A stretch of 64,000 bases of DNA, taken from the NCBI RefSeq assembly GCF_900199545.1, contig NZ_LT962670.1, positions 474,434 to 538,433 on the forward strand, written 5' to 3'. Source of the stretch: Raoultibacter massiliensis. GTDB lineage: Bacteria > Actinomycetota > Coriobacteriia > Coriobacteriales > Eggerthellaceae. The notes beneath the pieces are model-generated. The model saw nothing but the letters and a program-made list of their open reading frames with translations. It made no database searches and was not told the DNA's origin. Below, piece by piece: positions 53,397 through 62,500 of the stretch (the stretch's first letter is position 1; every line of letters starts with the position of its first letter). Made by a program: the position numbers and the translations under genes.

Positions 53397-55502
53397 ATGA
53401 GAACCCATCTTCCATATAAGAAAACACGCAAGACGGTTGGAGCCTCCATTGTGGCAATCGGGCTTTCGGCAGCGCTGTGCCTGCCGGGATGTTCGACATC
53501 GGATGCCACGAGCGCCGACACGGCGAGCGTTTCTGGTTCGTCGGTCTCGTCGGATACGACAACGGCGAGCAGCGATGTCGTATCGGCTGCCGATATCGCA
53601 GGTATGGATTTCGAATACACCGATCGCGATCAGGATTCGACCTACGATGAAGCGTCTGCCACACATGTCGCGCTCTCGCAATCGGGCTCGACGGTCGAGG
53701 GGTCGGGAGCGGTTGTCGACGGTTCGACGGTGACGATAACCGACGAGGGAACCTATATCGTATCGGGCGAGCTGACCGACGGGCAGCTTGTGGTGGAAAC
53801 CGACGATACCGTGAAGGTGCAGATCGTGTTCGACGGCGTAACCATCCACAACGAAGACGGCCCCGCCGTCTACATCAAGCAGACTGATAAGTGCTTCATC
53901 ACGCTTGCCGACGGCTCGAAGAACACGCTGACAGACGGCGCGGAGTATGTGCTCGAGGATGATTCCGACGAACCGTATGCAACGCTGTTCAGCAGGGAAG
54001 ACCTGACGATCAACGGGTCGGGCGCGCTCAGCGTGACGAGCTCGTATCGGCATGCCGTTTGCTCCAAAGACGATCTCGTAATCACGGGCGGCACCTATAC
54101 CGTGGATGCGGTCGAGGACGGGTTGCGCGGCCGCGATTGCGTGAAGATCCTCGATGGAACGTTTAGCGTTGTCGCCGGAGGAGATTGCATCAAATCGAAC
54201 AAGGGCACCGATGAGGTGCGCGGATTCGTGTCCATCGACGGCGGAACGTTCAACCTTGTGGCGGGAGACGACGGCATACAAGCGGTCACCTACCTTCGCG
54301 TCACGGGCGGAACAGTGGTGATCGACGCTGCCGACGATGCGATGCACAGCGATCTCGACGCCCTGATTTCGGGTGGCGATATCACCATCAACGCGGGCGA
54401 CGATGCGGTGCATGCCGAAACCTCGCTCGCCATCGACGGCGGCATGATCGACATCCAAAGCTGCTACGAGGGCTACGAGGCCGAGAAGCTCTACATTAAC
54501 GGCGGCGACACCCATATCGTCGCAAGCGACGATGCCATCAACGCCGCTGCGGCCGAAACGCCCGCCGACAAGGCGGCGGCGGAAGCAAGCAGCACGAGCG
54601 CTTCGGATAGCGCCGCAGACGGTGCCGCAACTGCCGAAGATCCCGACGCGGCGGGGGGGGAGCCGCCGACGGGCGAGGGGGCAACCACCGACGGTGCAGC
54701 TATCGCGGATGGCGAGATGCCGAGCGGGCCTGACGGAGCCGATGTCGCAACTGGCGAGGTGCCTGCGATGCCCGAAGACGGAACCGCGCCTACGGGTGAA
54801 GCGCCAACGGGCGGCATGGGTCCGGGCGGCGGGTCGTTCGGGGGATCGAACGAGGAATCCAGCGAGCGCATGCAGAACGGCGGCATGCCCGACAACGCGT
54901 TCGCCGAGGGTGGAGCCACGATGGGCGATGAGAACTGCCTCATCCAGATCACAGGCGGCTACACGGTGCTCGAAGCCGATGGCGACGCAGTCGATTCGAA
55001 CGGATACGTTGAAATCACGGGCGGCGTGCTTTTGGTCTCGGGGCCCACGAGCGGCGGCGACGGCGCATTCGACTACGACCTGTCCGCAACCATAACGGGC
55101 GGAACGGTTCTCATGGTCGGCTCGACGGGCATGGCGCAGAACTTTACGAGCGGCGAGCAGCCCTTCTCGTTCAATACGATAAGCGGCAGTGCGAACCAGT
55201 CGGTCGCCATCACCGACGAGGAGGGCAACGTGCTTGTATCCTACACGCCGACCAAGCAATTCGGCATGGTGCTTGCAAGCTCGCCAGCCTTCGAGGAAGG
55301 CGGCACCTACCAGCTGGTCGTCGGCGGCGCGGTTTCCGGCGCGAACGCCGATGGCTACACCGACGCGGGCGCGGTTTCCGGCGGCATCGCAACCGAGATC
55401 ACCGCTTCGACCACCGCGACCGGCGGCATGGGCGGCCTCGGCAGGGGAGGAGGCGGCATGCCCGCCGGCCAGGGCGGCGACGTTCAGCGCGGCATGCGCT
55501 AG
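53397..55502 (+). CDS. Surface lipoprotein with beta-helix carbohydrate-binding domain
   Basis: A 701-residue lipoprotein: lipobox LPGC at Cys32, then a Ser/Thr/Asp-rich linker, then a repeated beta-helix (about 100-375) in which units such as ITGGTYTVDAVEDGLRG and VAGDDGIQAV recur with GG turns and acidic DD pairs, as in the DUF4353 carbohydrate-binding family. Residues about 383-500 are a low-complexity segment rich in Ala, Glu, Pro and Gly that interrupts the helix, after which further helix turns follow (ITGGYTVLEADGDAVDSNG). The end is Gly/Met-rich. It begins two bases after the DUF4956 stop, so the three genes form one operon; CotH or DUF4353 proteins often go with VTC genes. Exported and membrane-anchored; its partner is unknown. 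Confidence 0.78.
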   Translation: MRTHLPYKKTRKTVGASIVAIGLSAALCLPGCSTSDATSADTASVSGSSVSSDTTTASSDVVSAADIAGMDFEYTDRDQDSTYDEASATHVALSQSGSTVEGSGAVVDGSTVTITDEGTYIVSGELTDGQLVVETDDTVKVQIVFDGVTIHNEDGPAVYIKQTDKCFITLADGSKNTLTDGAEYVLEDDSDEPYATLFSREDLTINGSGALSVTSSYRHAVCSKDDLVITGGTYTVDAVEDGLRGRDCVKILDGTFSVVAGGDCIKSNKGTDEVRGFVSIDGGTFNLVAGDDGIQAVTYLRVTGGTVVIDAADDAMHSDLDALISGGDITINAGDDAVHAETSLAIDGGMIDIQSCYEGYEAEKLYINGGDTHIVASDDAINAAAAETPADKAAAEASSTSASDSAADGAATAEDPDAAGGEPPTGEGATTDGAAIADGEMPSGPDGADVATGEVPAMPEDGTAPTGEAPTGGMGPGGGSFGGSNEESSERMQNGGMPDNAFAEGGATMGDENCLIQITGGYTVLEADGDAVDSNGYVEITGGVLLVSGPTSGGDGAFDYDLSATITGGTVLMVGSTGMAQNFTSGEQPFSFNTISGSANQSVAITDEEGNVLVSYTPTKQFGMVLASSPAFEEGGTYQLVVGGAVSGANADGYTDAGAVSGGIATEITASTTATGGMGGLGRGGGGMPAGQGGDVQRGMR

Positions 55503-55513
55503 ACTGTTGTATG

Positions 55514-56938
55514 CTACAGGATCTCGTCACGCATGCTGGCTGCGCGATCGACGAGATCCTGTTTTGTATGTACGTTTGCCTTGCGATAGATGCTCTTTGC
55601 ATGCGATTGTACTGTGCTGTCGCTTACATAGAGCAGTGATGCGATTCTCTTGTACGTGTTGCCCTCCAAGAGAAGAGTTAGAACTTCGGTTTCTTTGTCG
55701 GTGAGTCCGTATTCGCCTTTCATCATCGTGGCGACGACTGCGGCCTCTGAGCCGCCCGCGTCTGCTTGTTCGCTGCGCGGCAGGTATTTGACGACGATGG
55801 AGGAGAGAAACCCAAAAAGAAACACGCCAAGAAGGAAGCCCATCAAAAGGGATAGAAGTCCCCAGAAATCACTGTATGAGACGCTGAAGAGGGAAGCGCA
55901 AAAGGGAACAGCAAGATAACTGATGAAACTGCTTGCCGCTGTCGGGAGGACGAATCTGATAAGAATGGTGGCTTCCGGATTGGTTTTCGGCGCTGCTTCG
56001 ATAAGGACAAGCATATACAGCAAAAGCGAGAAGCACGATTTGCTTGTTTGCATGAGACCCGTTCCAGCGAAAAACCAGCTTTGCTGAAATATCGTTGCGA
56101 TGAAAATTCCCTCAAACAATACGACGGCCAATACGACTATGAGTGAGAACTTGATTCTCTCCATATGTTTTGACAGGCCTATGATCACGAGAAGCGATGC
56201 CGTGACGCCAATGTTGAGCGTGTCGCGGATTAAGGTATCGAACGAGGGTTGGTACGAAACTGAGCCGAGATTTATAAACCCGGTGGCGATACTGCTCACC
56301 AGGAAAAGGACGAGTACGAGAACATAGAGACTGCCTCCCTTCCGAGAGCTCCCTGATGCTTGGTTGCAGCTTGGAGTTTTGGCAGAAACTTGCCGTGAGC
56401 ACGCATACCATGCAAGAGCTGAGAGCGCTGGAGCTCCGATTGGTCTGATGAGGTCGAAGGGCGAAGGAAGGTATGAGAGATATCCGATGAAGAAGCTGAC
56501 GGTGTACGAGGCGGCAAGAACAAGCAGCAAGCGCTTGGGCGATGCCCCCATTTCGCGAATCAAGATCGAGCCCCACGCAAAAGGCAACACCACATAGGCG
56601 CATGCAAGGGCAATGGAGTCTGCTATGAGGATGCCGATATGCGGTGTTCCCGAGAAAAGAAAAACCACCAAGCTCAATGTGCTTGCCGCGAAACAAGACG
56701 CCATGGGGAAGGCGTTGGAGGTCAAGCGTCTCTTCGCTCCTTTTGCCGAAGCGAATGCGAATCCTAAAGAAAGAACGACTGCCGTGGCAATAAAGACCCA
56801 TAGTTCGATTTGGCTTTGGATTTCCCCGACAGTCGAGGGAGAGAAAATAAAGCCGACCACGCTGTTCCTCAGCATTGGCCACCAAAACGCCATGCCGAGC
56901 GTTGCGAAAACTATAGTTTTGCGCTCCCCTTTTCCCAT
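55514..56938 (-). CDS. Membrane-bound LuxR-family regulator
   Basis: A 474-residue protein of about twelve hydrophobic helices (about 10-390) and a LuxR helix-turn-helix at 410-474 with LTDKETEVLTLLLEG and DSTVQSHAKSIYRKAN. ATG 56938 is preferred over the long upstream extension, which reads through promoter DNA and the next gene's leader. TATTCT ends six bases before the ATG with no ribosome binding site, suggesting a leaderless mRNA. Divergent from the flavoprotein gene at 57182 with a 243-base gap, so it most likely controls that gene. The terminator of the converging polyphosphate operon lies inside its 3' end. Base composition is less GC-rich than its neighbours. Confidence 0.8.
   Translation of the reverse strand: MGKGERKTIVFATLGMAFWWPMLRNSVVGFIFSPSTVGEIQSQIELWVFIATAVVLSLGFAFASAKGAKRRLTSNAFPMASCFAASTLSLVVFLFSGTPHIGILIADSIALACAYVVLPFAWGSILIREMGASPKRLLLVLAASYTVSFFIGYLSYLPSPFDLIRPIGAPALSALAWYACSRQVSAKTPSCNQASGSSRKGGSLYVLVLVLFLVSSIATGFINLGSVSYQPSFDTLIRDTLNIGVTASLLVIIGLSKHMERIKFSLIVVLAVVLFEGIFIATIFQQSWFFAGTGLMQTSKSCFSLLLYMLVLIEAAPKTNPEATILIRFVLPTAASSFISYLAVPFCASLFSVSYSDFWGLLSLLMGFLLGVFLFGFLSSIVVKYLPRSEQADAGGSEAAVVATMMKGEYGLTDKETEVLTLLLEGNTYKRIASLLYVSDSTVQSHAKSIYRKANVHTKQDLVDRAASMRDEIL
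55517..55565 (+). terminator. Terminator of the polyphosphate operon, inside the converging LuxR gene
   Basis: CAGGATCTCGTC (55517-55528) pairs with GACGAGATCCTG (55550-55561) followed by TTTTG. The stem lies within the last codons of the minus-strand LuxR gene (SMRDEIL region). Confidence 0.85.
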
Positions 56939-56944
56939 AGTGAA

Positions 56945-56950
56945 AGAATA
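56945..56950 (-). promoter_or_regulatory. -10 element suggesting leaderless LuxR mRNA
   Basis: TATTCT on minus with TTCACT between it and the ATG at 56938; no Shine-Dalgarno. Confidence 0.4.
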
Positions 56951-57181
56951 GCACGGCTTGTCCGCTTTGGCTCGATTTGCAGCTGCAGATTTGGCGTGGC
57001 GAAAAGGCACCAGAGCAAAATTACATGTTTTATGGGAGGCGTTTCCAGACCCAAAAAGGCTTTTATGGGATGCCCTCATCCTTTTGGAATGGGAGCATGC
57101 GATTCGCCGATGCAGCTGTGTGCTTTCGGGCTCTGCCGCTGTGGGGATGGATATGATTCTGCGGACTAAGGAGGATTCATC

Positions 57182-59092
57182 ATGGAGGGTATGTATACAA
57201 GGAGAGGATTCATCACGGGTTCGGCGATTGCCACTACGGGCATCCTGGGAGCCTCCCTGCTTGGGGGATGCAGTCCCCAAGCGTCGTCGGCAGGAGAGCT
57301 CAAAAGCGACGGGGCCTTTGAAAAGAGCGTGGATTGGAGTGCCGAATACGATGTTGTCGTAGTTGGTTTCGGGGGAGCGGGCGCAAACAGCGCCATCGCC
57401 GCGGCCGACGAGGGGGCGAAGGTTCTTCTTATCGAGAAAGCGCCCGAATCCGAGGCGGGCGGTAACTCGATCGCCTGCATGCAGTTGCTGTGCTGGTCGG
57501 AGGATCTTGATGATGCGATTTCCTACGTAAAAGCAATGCGCGGCGACTACAATACGCCGAGCGATGCCATCATCGAAGCATACTGCAAGGAAATGGTTGA
57601 AAACAAAAAATGGATAGAATACCTCGGCGCTGAGGAGCCTGCGTTTGTCGAGGGGAAGATCGAATACCCCGAAATGGAAGGGTCGGAATCATTTAGGGTG
57701 ATAACTGTTCATGAGGGTCGTGGCGACGGTGCGGCCTACAAGCTGTTTCGGCAGGCTGTAGCGGATAGGTCCGATAACATCGACGTTTGGTATGAGGCGG
57801 CTGGTACGCATCTTATTCAGGATCCGCTTACGAAAATCGTTCACGGTATCGAAATCGAAGTCGATGGGCAAACCGTAAATGTTCGTGCAAGGGGCGGTGT
57901 GATTTTGACCACGGGTGGCTACGAATCGAACGATGAAATGCTCGAAAGCTACAATGGGTATCATGGATGGAAATCGCTTGGCCGCTCTCTCCATAACACC
58001 GGAGACGGCATCAGGATGGCCATGGAGGTGGGATGCGATCTATGGCATATGGGAAACATGCAAACGAACAATTTCGAGTTCGTCGATCCCGATACGCTTG
58101 ACTGCACGTGGAAGTACGATAGCGATTTAAAGGGCATTCTCGTTGGAGGGAACGGTACGCGGTTTATCAGTGAAACGGATACGGGAGCCACTAATCATGG
58201 GCACCTCAACTATGCCGGCACATGGCATGTCCCCGTTTTGCCTGAAGTGACATATGAAGTCCTTGATCAAGCGATATTCCAAAAAGGGCCGCTGTATAAA
58301 TCGTGGTCGTCTGATGGACGGGAAGAGATCGAAAAAGGGTGGATTCTCAAAGCGGAGACGCTTGAAGAGCTCGCTTCTCTTATGGGATTCGATGAGGAGG
58401 CTGCCCAAAACCTTATCGCCGAGACGGAAAAATGGAATCGTTTCTGTGCGGAAGGAGTTGATCTGGCCTTTGGGAGAAAGGGTGACCTGAGCCCGATCAG
58501 CGAAGCTCCGTTTTATGCAGTCAAATTAACTCATACTTTGGTGAACACGCAGGGCGGGCCGGTTAAAAACGAGAAGGGCGAAGTGCTCACGCCCAGAGGC
58601 GAAGCGATTCCCCACCTGTACGAAGCAGGCGAGTTAGGGGACATTTGGTCGAACCATTACCAAGGGTCATGCAATCTGGGGGGCGGTATGATATTCGGTC
58701 GTATTTCCGGACGAAATGCGGCTGCCGCAAAAACCGACAACCTGCAGGAGTCGGTTATGGATGGCATGCCCAATTTTGCGCCTTCCACGTTGGCGGTGTT
58801 TGGGCAAGAGGTTGATAAATCGCAGTACGAAGTTGAAAGCGGTGAAAGCATCGGCGTAGCTGAAGGGAAAAAGGGCCCGATTGTTGTGAGGGTTTCTTCA
58901 GATGGGTCAGCGATTACTGGTGTGGAAATACTTGAGCAAAGCGAAACGCCATCCATCGCCGGCGATGCCATCGTGTCGATCCCTGCGGCGATAGCCGAAA
59001 AGGGGACGCTCGATGTCGATATCGTTTCGGGCGCGACGATAACGAGCAAGGCGATTATTGCTGCGGTGGAGGATGCTTTGGGCGGCGAATAG
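57182..59092 (+). CDS. Tat-exported flavoprotein reductase with covalent-FMN domain
   Basis: A 636-residue lipoprotein with twin arginines (TRRGF, Arg7-Arg8) and lipobox LGGC (Cys30). The FAD part has VVVVGFGGAGANSAIAAADEGAKVLLIEKAPESEAGGNS and the C-terminal LYEAGELGDIWSN then NLGGGMIFGRISGRNAA. It is followed by an FMN-binding domain (about 545-636) with the flavinylation motif SGATIT (Thr619), to which ApbE would attach FMN. The FMN can relay electrons from a membrane donor to FAD, as in extracellular urocanate/fumarate-type reductases. AAGGAGG lies seven bases before the ATG. Divergent from a LuxR regulator. Substrate unknown. Confidence 0.87.
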   Translation: MEGMYTRRGFITGSAIATTGILGASLLGGCSPQASSAGELKSDGAFEKSVDWSAEYDVVVVGFGGAGANSAIAAADEGAKVLLIEKAPESEAGGNSIACMQLLCWSEDLDDAISYVKAMRGDYNTPSDAIIEAYCKEMVENKKWIEYLGAEEPAFVEGKIEYPEMEGSESFRVITVHEGRGDGAAYKLFRQAVADRSDNIDVWYEAAGTHLIQDPLTKIVHGIEIEVDGQTVNVRARGGVILTTGGYESNDEMLESYNGYHGWKSLGRSLHNTGDGIRMAMEVGCDLWHMGNMQTNNFEFVDPDTLDCTWKYDSDLKGILVGGNGTRFISETDTGATNHGHLNYAGTWHVPVLPEVTYEVLDQAIFQKGPLYKSWSSDGREEIEKGWILKAETLEELASLMGFDEEAAQNLIAETEKWNRFCAEGVDLAFGRKGDLSPISEAPFYAVKLTHTLVNTQGGPVKNEKGEVLTPRGEAIPHLYEAGELGDIWSNHYQGSCNLGGGMIFGRISGRNAAAAKTDNLQESVMDGMPNFAPSTLAVFGQEVDKSQYEVESGESIGVAEGKKGPIVVRVSSDGSAITGVEILEQSETPSIAGDAIVSIPAAIAEKGTLDVDIVSGATITSKAIIAAVEDALGGE

Positions 59093-59129
59093 CTACGATA
59101 TGCGGCTTTGTTCGGTCGATAATGGCCAG

Positions 59130-59162
59130 GCGGGCAGATCTCCGCAAAGAGGTTCTGCCCGC
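59130..59162 (+). terminator. Hairpin after the FMN-domain flavoprotein
   Basis: GCGGGCAGA (59130-59138) pairs with TCTGCCCGC (59154-59162), 38 bases past the stop. No U-run. Confidence 0.45.
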
Positions 59163-59242
59163 GCTGCCGTCCGCCAATCTGTGCCTTTCGTTGATTAATT
59201 CTCCCGCTGCCAGAAAACTTCTCTCGCTTTAGCCGATTGGAG

Positions 59243-59248
59243 TACAAT
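59243..59248 (+). promoter_or_regulatory. Likely -10 element of ilvE
   Basis: TACAAT overlaps an ATG at 59247, which rules that ATG out as the start and favours ATG 59298. Confidence 0.45.
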
Positions 59249-59297
59249 GAACAGATTCATCAACCTGCCCAAACGGCGAGAAGAGAAGGGATCTGGG

Positions 59298-60221
59298 ATG
59301 GCTGACATAACACCAGTCGACTACATCTGGAAAAATGGCGAGATGGTGCCGTGGGCAGAGGCCAACACGCACGTACTCTCGCATTCGCTCCACTACGGTT
59401 CGGGTGTATTCGAGGGTATTCGCTGCTACCAGGATCCCGATTCCAAGAAGAGCTACGTATTCCGCCTGCGCGACCATATGGAGCGTCTGCACCGCAGCTG
59501 CAAGATGGTTTTGATCGACCTGCCGTACACGGTGGACGAGCTGTGCGATGCAACGGTGGAGCTCATCCGCAAGAACAACCTGCCCGCCTGCTACATCCGC
59601 CCGATCGTGTACCGCGGGTACGGCGTCATGGGCGTCGATCCGACGGGCGCTCCGGCCGATGTCGCCATCGCCGTATGGCCGTGGGACAGCTATCTTGGGG
59701 CAGACGCGCTTGAGAACGGCGTTGCCGTGGGCGTGTCGTCATGGCGCCAGCGTTCGAACAACGCGATCCCGCCCGCGATCAAGGCCACGGCGTCGTATAT
59801 GAACTCGATCCTCGCCAAGCTCGAGGCGAAGTCGCATGGGTATGCGGAAGCCATCATGCTCAACGAGGCGGGGCTCGTGTGCGAAGGCACCGGCGAGAAC
59901 CTGTTCGTCGTCCGCGACGGCATCCTTTCGACGCCGCCGCTTTCCGACGGCCTGCTCGAGGGCATCACGCGCGACACGGTGCTGTGCCTTGCCGATGATC
60001 TCGAGATTCCGTCTGTCGAAGAGAGCCTGACGCGTTCTGATCTCTACATTGCCGATGAGGTGTTCATGACCGGCTCCGCTGCCGAGCTGACTCCCATCGG
60101 AAGCGTCGACGGTCGCGTGGTCGGCAAGCCCGGCGACATCACGAGGGCCTTGCAGGAGCGTTTCTTCGATCTTGTGTACGGCCGCATCGAGGAGTACGCA
60201 GACTGGCTGATCGAGATTTAG
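59298..60221 (+). CDS. ilvE: Branched-chain amino acid aminotransferase
   Basis: A 307-residue class IV PLP enzyme exchanging amino groups between glutamate and the branched-chain keto acids. It shows VLSHSLHYGSGVFEGIRCY, the arginine loop YIRPIVYRGYG, and the PLP lysine in PAIKATASYMNSILAK, with LLEGITRDTVL binding phosphate. ATG 59298 has AAGGG seven bases before; an earlier ATG at 59247 overlaps a -10 element. It precedes cimA, and together they serve isoleucine synthesis from pyruvate. Confidence 0.95.
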   Translation: MADITPVDYIWKNGEMVPWAEANTHVLSHSLHYGSGVFEGIRCYQDPDSKKSYVFRLRDHMERLHRSCKMVLIDLPYTVDELCDATVELIRKNNLPACYIRPIVYRGYGVMGVDPTGAPADVAIAVWPWDSYLGADALENGVAVGVSSWRQRSNNAIPPAIKATASYMNSILAKLEAKSHGYAEAIMLNEAGLVCEGTGENLFVVRDGILSTPPLSDGLLEGITRDTVLCLADDLEIPSVEESLTRSDLYIADEVFMTGSAAELTPIGSVDGRVVGKPGDITRALQERFFDLVYGRIEEYADWLIEI

Positions 60222-60374
60222 AACCGATCATGAATCAGAGCGAAGCCGCTTGTGCACCGTTTCGGCGGATTGCAGCCAAGCGGTTTCGTTTTCCCCTTAC
60301 GTGCAGGCGCTCTTTCGTTGCGACCGCGTCTGCGCGATGAAGCAACCCGCCGATCCTAAAGGGAGCGAAGCCGC

Positions 60375-61961
60375 ATGGAACAGCGCATACTGACATACGA
60401 CAGCACGCTACGCGACGGGGAGCAGAGCGAGGGCATCACGCTTTCCCTCGAAGACAAACTGCGCATCGTCGAGCGGCTCGATGCCTTCGGAGTCGATTAC
60501 ATCGAAGGCGGCTACCCGGCTTCCAATCCCAAAGACATCGCATTCTTCAAGCGCGTGCAGGATATGGATCTCAAACACGCGAAGATCGCCGCATTCGGAT
60601 CTACCTGCAAAAAGGGTACGGCTCCCGAAGACGACAGGGGCCTTGCCGATCTGCTTTCGAGCGGAGCGCCGGTCGTCACCATCGTGGGCAAGACATGGGA
60701 CGAGCAGGTGACTCGCGCGCTCATGACGTCGCTTGATGAAAACCTGCGAATGATCGGCGAGTCGATCGCCTACCTCAAATCAAAGGACGTGCGCGTCGTG
60801 TTCGACGCCGAGCACTTCTTCGATGGATACAAGGCGAACCCCGATTACGCCATGGCGTGCGTTTCGGCGGCAAGCAGCGCGGGAGCCGATTCGATCGATC
60901 TGTGCGAAACCAACGGCGGCGCCCTTCCCTTCGAAGTGGAGGAAATCGTCCGTGCCGTCACCGAAGCCCTTCCCGGCCAGCAGATCGGCATCCACTGCCA
61001 TAACGACACGGGCTGTGCGGTTGCCAACACGCTTGCCGCCGTCCGTGCGGGCGCGACGCAGGTTCAGGGCACCGTCAACGGGTTCGGGGAGCGTGTGGGC
61101 AACTGCGACATCCTCACGACCATCGCCGATCTTGAACTCAAGATGGGGCTGTCGACGGTGGGTCCTGAGAATCTGCGGCAGCTTACGGCGGTATCGCAGT
61201 TCGTGGCGGAGACGTGCAACATGTCGGTTCCGACGCATCACCCCTATACCGGTGCATCGGCGTTCGCGCACAAGGGCGGCCTCCATGCGAGCGCCATCGC
61301 CCGTTTCCCCGAAGCCTACGAGCATGCCGACCCCCAGCTTGTCGGAAACACGACCCGTATGCTCGTCAGCGAACTTGCGGGCAAGGCTTCGCTTGTCGCA
61401 AAGGCGAAGAGCCTCGGCATCGATCTTTCCGATAAACCTGAAAAGACCCAGGAGATTCTCGACACCATCAAGGAGCGGGAGCACGAGGGGTATTCGTACG
61501 AAGTTGCGGACGGTTCGCTTGCGATTCTGCTGCAGACGCATCTCGGCAGGTTCAAATCCCATTTCCGGCTCGAGAGCTTTCGCGTGATCGTGGACGACTA
61601 CGAGGATTCTGGCGCTCGGGCGAAGGATGCCATGAGCGAGGCGACGATCAAGATCCATGTGGGCGATCACCGTTTCGTGGCAACAGGGGAGGGGACGGGT
61701 CCCGTTGGCGCTCTCGATACCGCACTGCGCATGGCGATCACCGAGTTCTATCCCGAAGTCGCGGGCATCGAGTTGGTGGACTTCAAGGTGCGCATTCTCG
61801 ACGAGAATGTGGGAACCGATGCGATCACGCGCGTTGTCATCACTTCGCGCGATGCGAACGGCGTGTGGGGCACGATCGGCGTTTCCGAGAATATCATCGA
61901 GGCTTCGTGGAACGCGCTCGTTGATTCAGTCGAATACGGTTTGATGAGGATGGGGAGATAA
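60375..61961 (+). CDS. cimA: Citramalate synthase
   Basis: A 528-residue enzyme condensing pyruvate and acetyl-CoA to (R)-citramalate, the threonine-independent entry to isoleucine. The catalytic TIM barrel opens with DSTLRDGEQ (9-17) and carries HCHNDTG; the length and the 2-oxobutanoate-type C-terminal regulatory domain match CimA of the LeuA-like type rather than isopropylmalate synthase. HAYTGASAFAHKGGLH-like YTGASAFAHKGGLHASA is the typical mid-region. GGAG precedes the ATG by nine bases. A regulator gene follows with no gap. Confidence 0.93.
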   Translation: MEQRILTYDSTLRDGEQSEGITLSLEDKLRIVERLDAFGVDYIEGGYPASNPKDIAFFKRVQDMDLKHAKIAAFGSTCKKGTAPEDDRGLADLLSSGAPVVTIVGKTWDEQVTRALMTSLDENLRMIGESIAYLKSKDVRVVFDAEHFFDGYKANPDYAMACVSAASSAGADSIDLCETNGGALPFEVEEIVRAVTEALPGQQIGIHCHNDTGCAVANTLAAVRAGATQVQGTVNGFGERVGNCDILTTIADLELKMGLSTVGPENLRQLTAVSQFVAETCNMSVPTHHPYTGASAFAHKGGLHASAIARFPEAYEHADPQLVGNTTRMLVSELAGKASLVAKAKSLGIDLSDKPEKTQEILDTIKEREHEGYSYEVADGSLAILLQTHLGRFKSHFRLESFRVIVDDYEDSGARAKDAMSEATIKIHVGDHRFVATGEGTGPVGALDTALRMAITEFYPEVAGIELVDFKVRILDENVGTDAITRVVITSRDANGVWGTIGVSENIIEASWNALVDSVEYGLMRMGR

Positions 61962-62255
61962 ATGAGCGATCTCAGAACACCCGAGGTTGAGAACCTCGCT
62001 TTCGCACTTGCGAAGATCGATGATCCCGATACCGTGTTCGCGCTTCTCGAGGACATGTGTACGATTCGGGAGATCAAGGAAACCTCCCAGCGCCTCGACG
62101 TTGCGCGATTGCTTGCCGCGGGCAAGTCCTATTCGGCTATCGAGCAGATAACGGGTGCGTCGGCGACGACGATCGCACGCGTGTCGAAATGCCTCTCGTA
62201 CGGCTCGGGCGGCTATGCGGCCGCTTTGGAAATCCTCAAGGAGCACGGCGAGTAG
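61962..62255 (+). CDS. TrpR/YerC-family DNA-binding protein
   Basis: A 97-residue all-helical protein of the TrpR-like YerC/YecD family. It has the dimer region DDPDTVFALLEDMCTIREIKE, and the helix-turn-helix LLAAGKSYSAIEQITGASATTIARVSKCL. Its ATG directly follows the cimA TAA, so it is co-translated with it. In the family the signal and target are often unknown; a role in branched-chain amino acid regulation is suggested only by position. Confidence 0.88.
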   Translation: MSDLRTPEVENLAFALAKIDDPDTVFALLEDMCTIREIKETSQRLDVARLLAAGKSYSAIEQITGASATTIARVSKCLSYGSGGYAAALEILKEHGE

Positions 62256-62369
62256 CGTCCGTTTCGGAGGCGGCGAATCGCGCTCGAGGATCTCGGCGGA
62301 CCGCATATCGCACGCAGGGCATTTCACGGCAAGTCTAAGGCGGAGCCCTCCGTTGCACCTCCTTGCATG

Positions 62370-62500
62370 CCAAGTAAACATAAGAACTTCTATATATGGA
62401 TAAATCTTGTATTATGGTAATAAATTATATATTTTACTCGGAAGTACGCGATAATACGGTATATTTACTATAAAATAAGTATCAATTAAAGGGGATTCTT
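62370..62500. other. AT-rich promoter island before the MarR gene
   Basis: About 130 bases far richer in A and T than anything else in the window, with several TATAAT-like and ATAATA stretches and an imperfect palindrome TACT-N8-AGTA near 62470. It likely holds the promoter and operator of the MarR-type gene and may be a foreign junction. Confidence 0.55.

Noticed and set aside
61545..61570. tRNA-like GGTTCAAATCC string
   Set aside because: It lies inside cimA coding sequence and no acceptor or anticodon stems can be folded around it.
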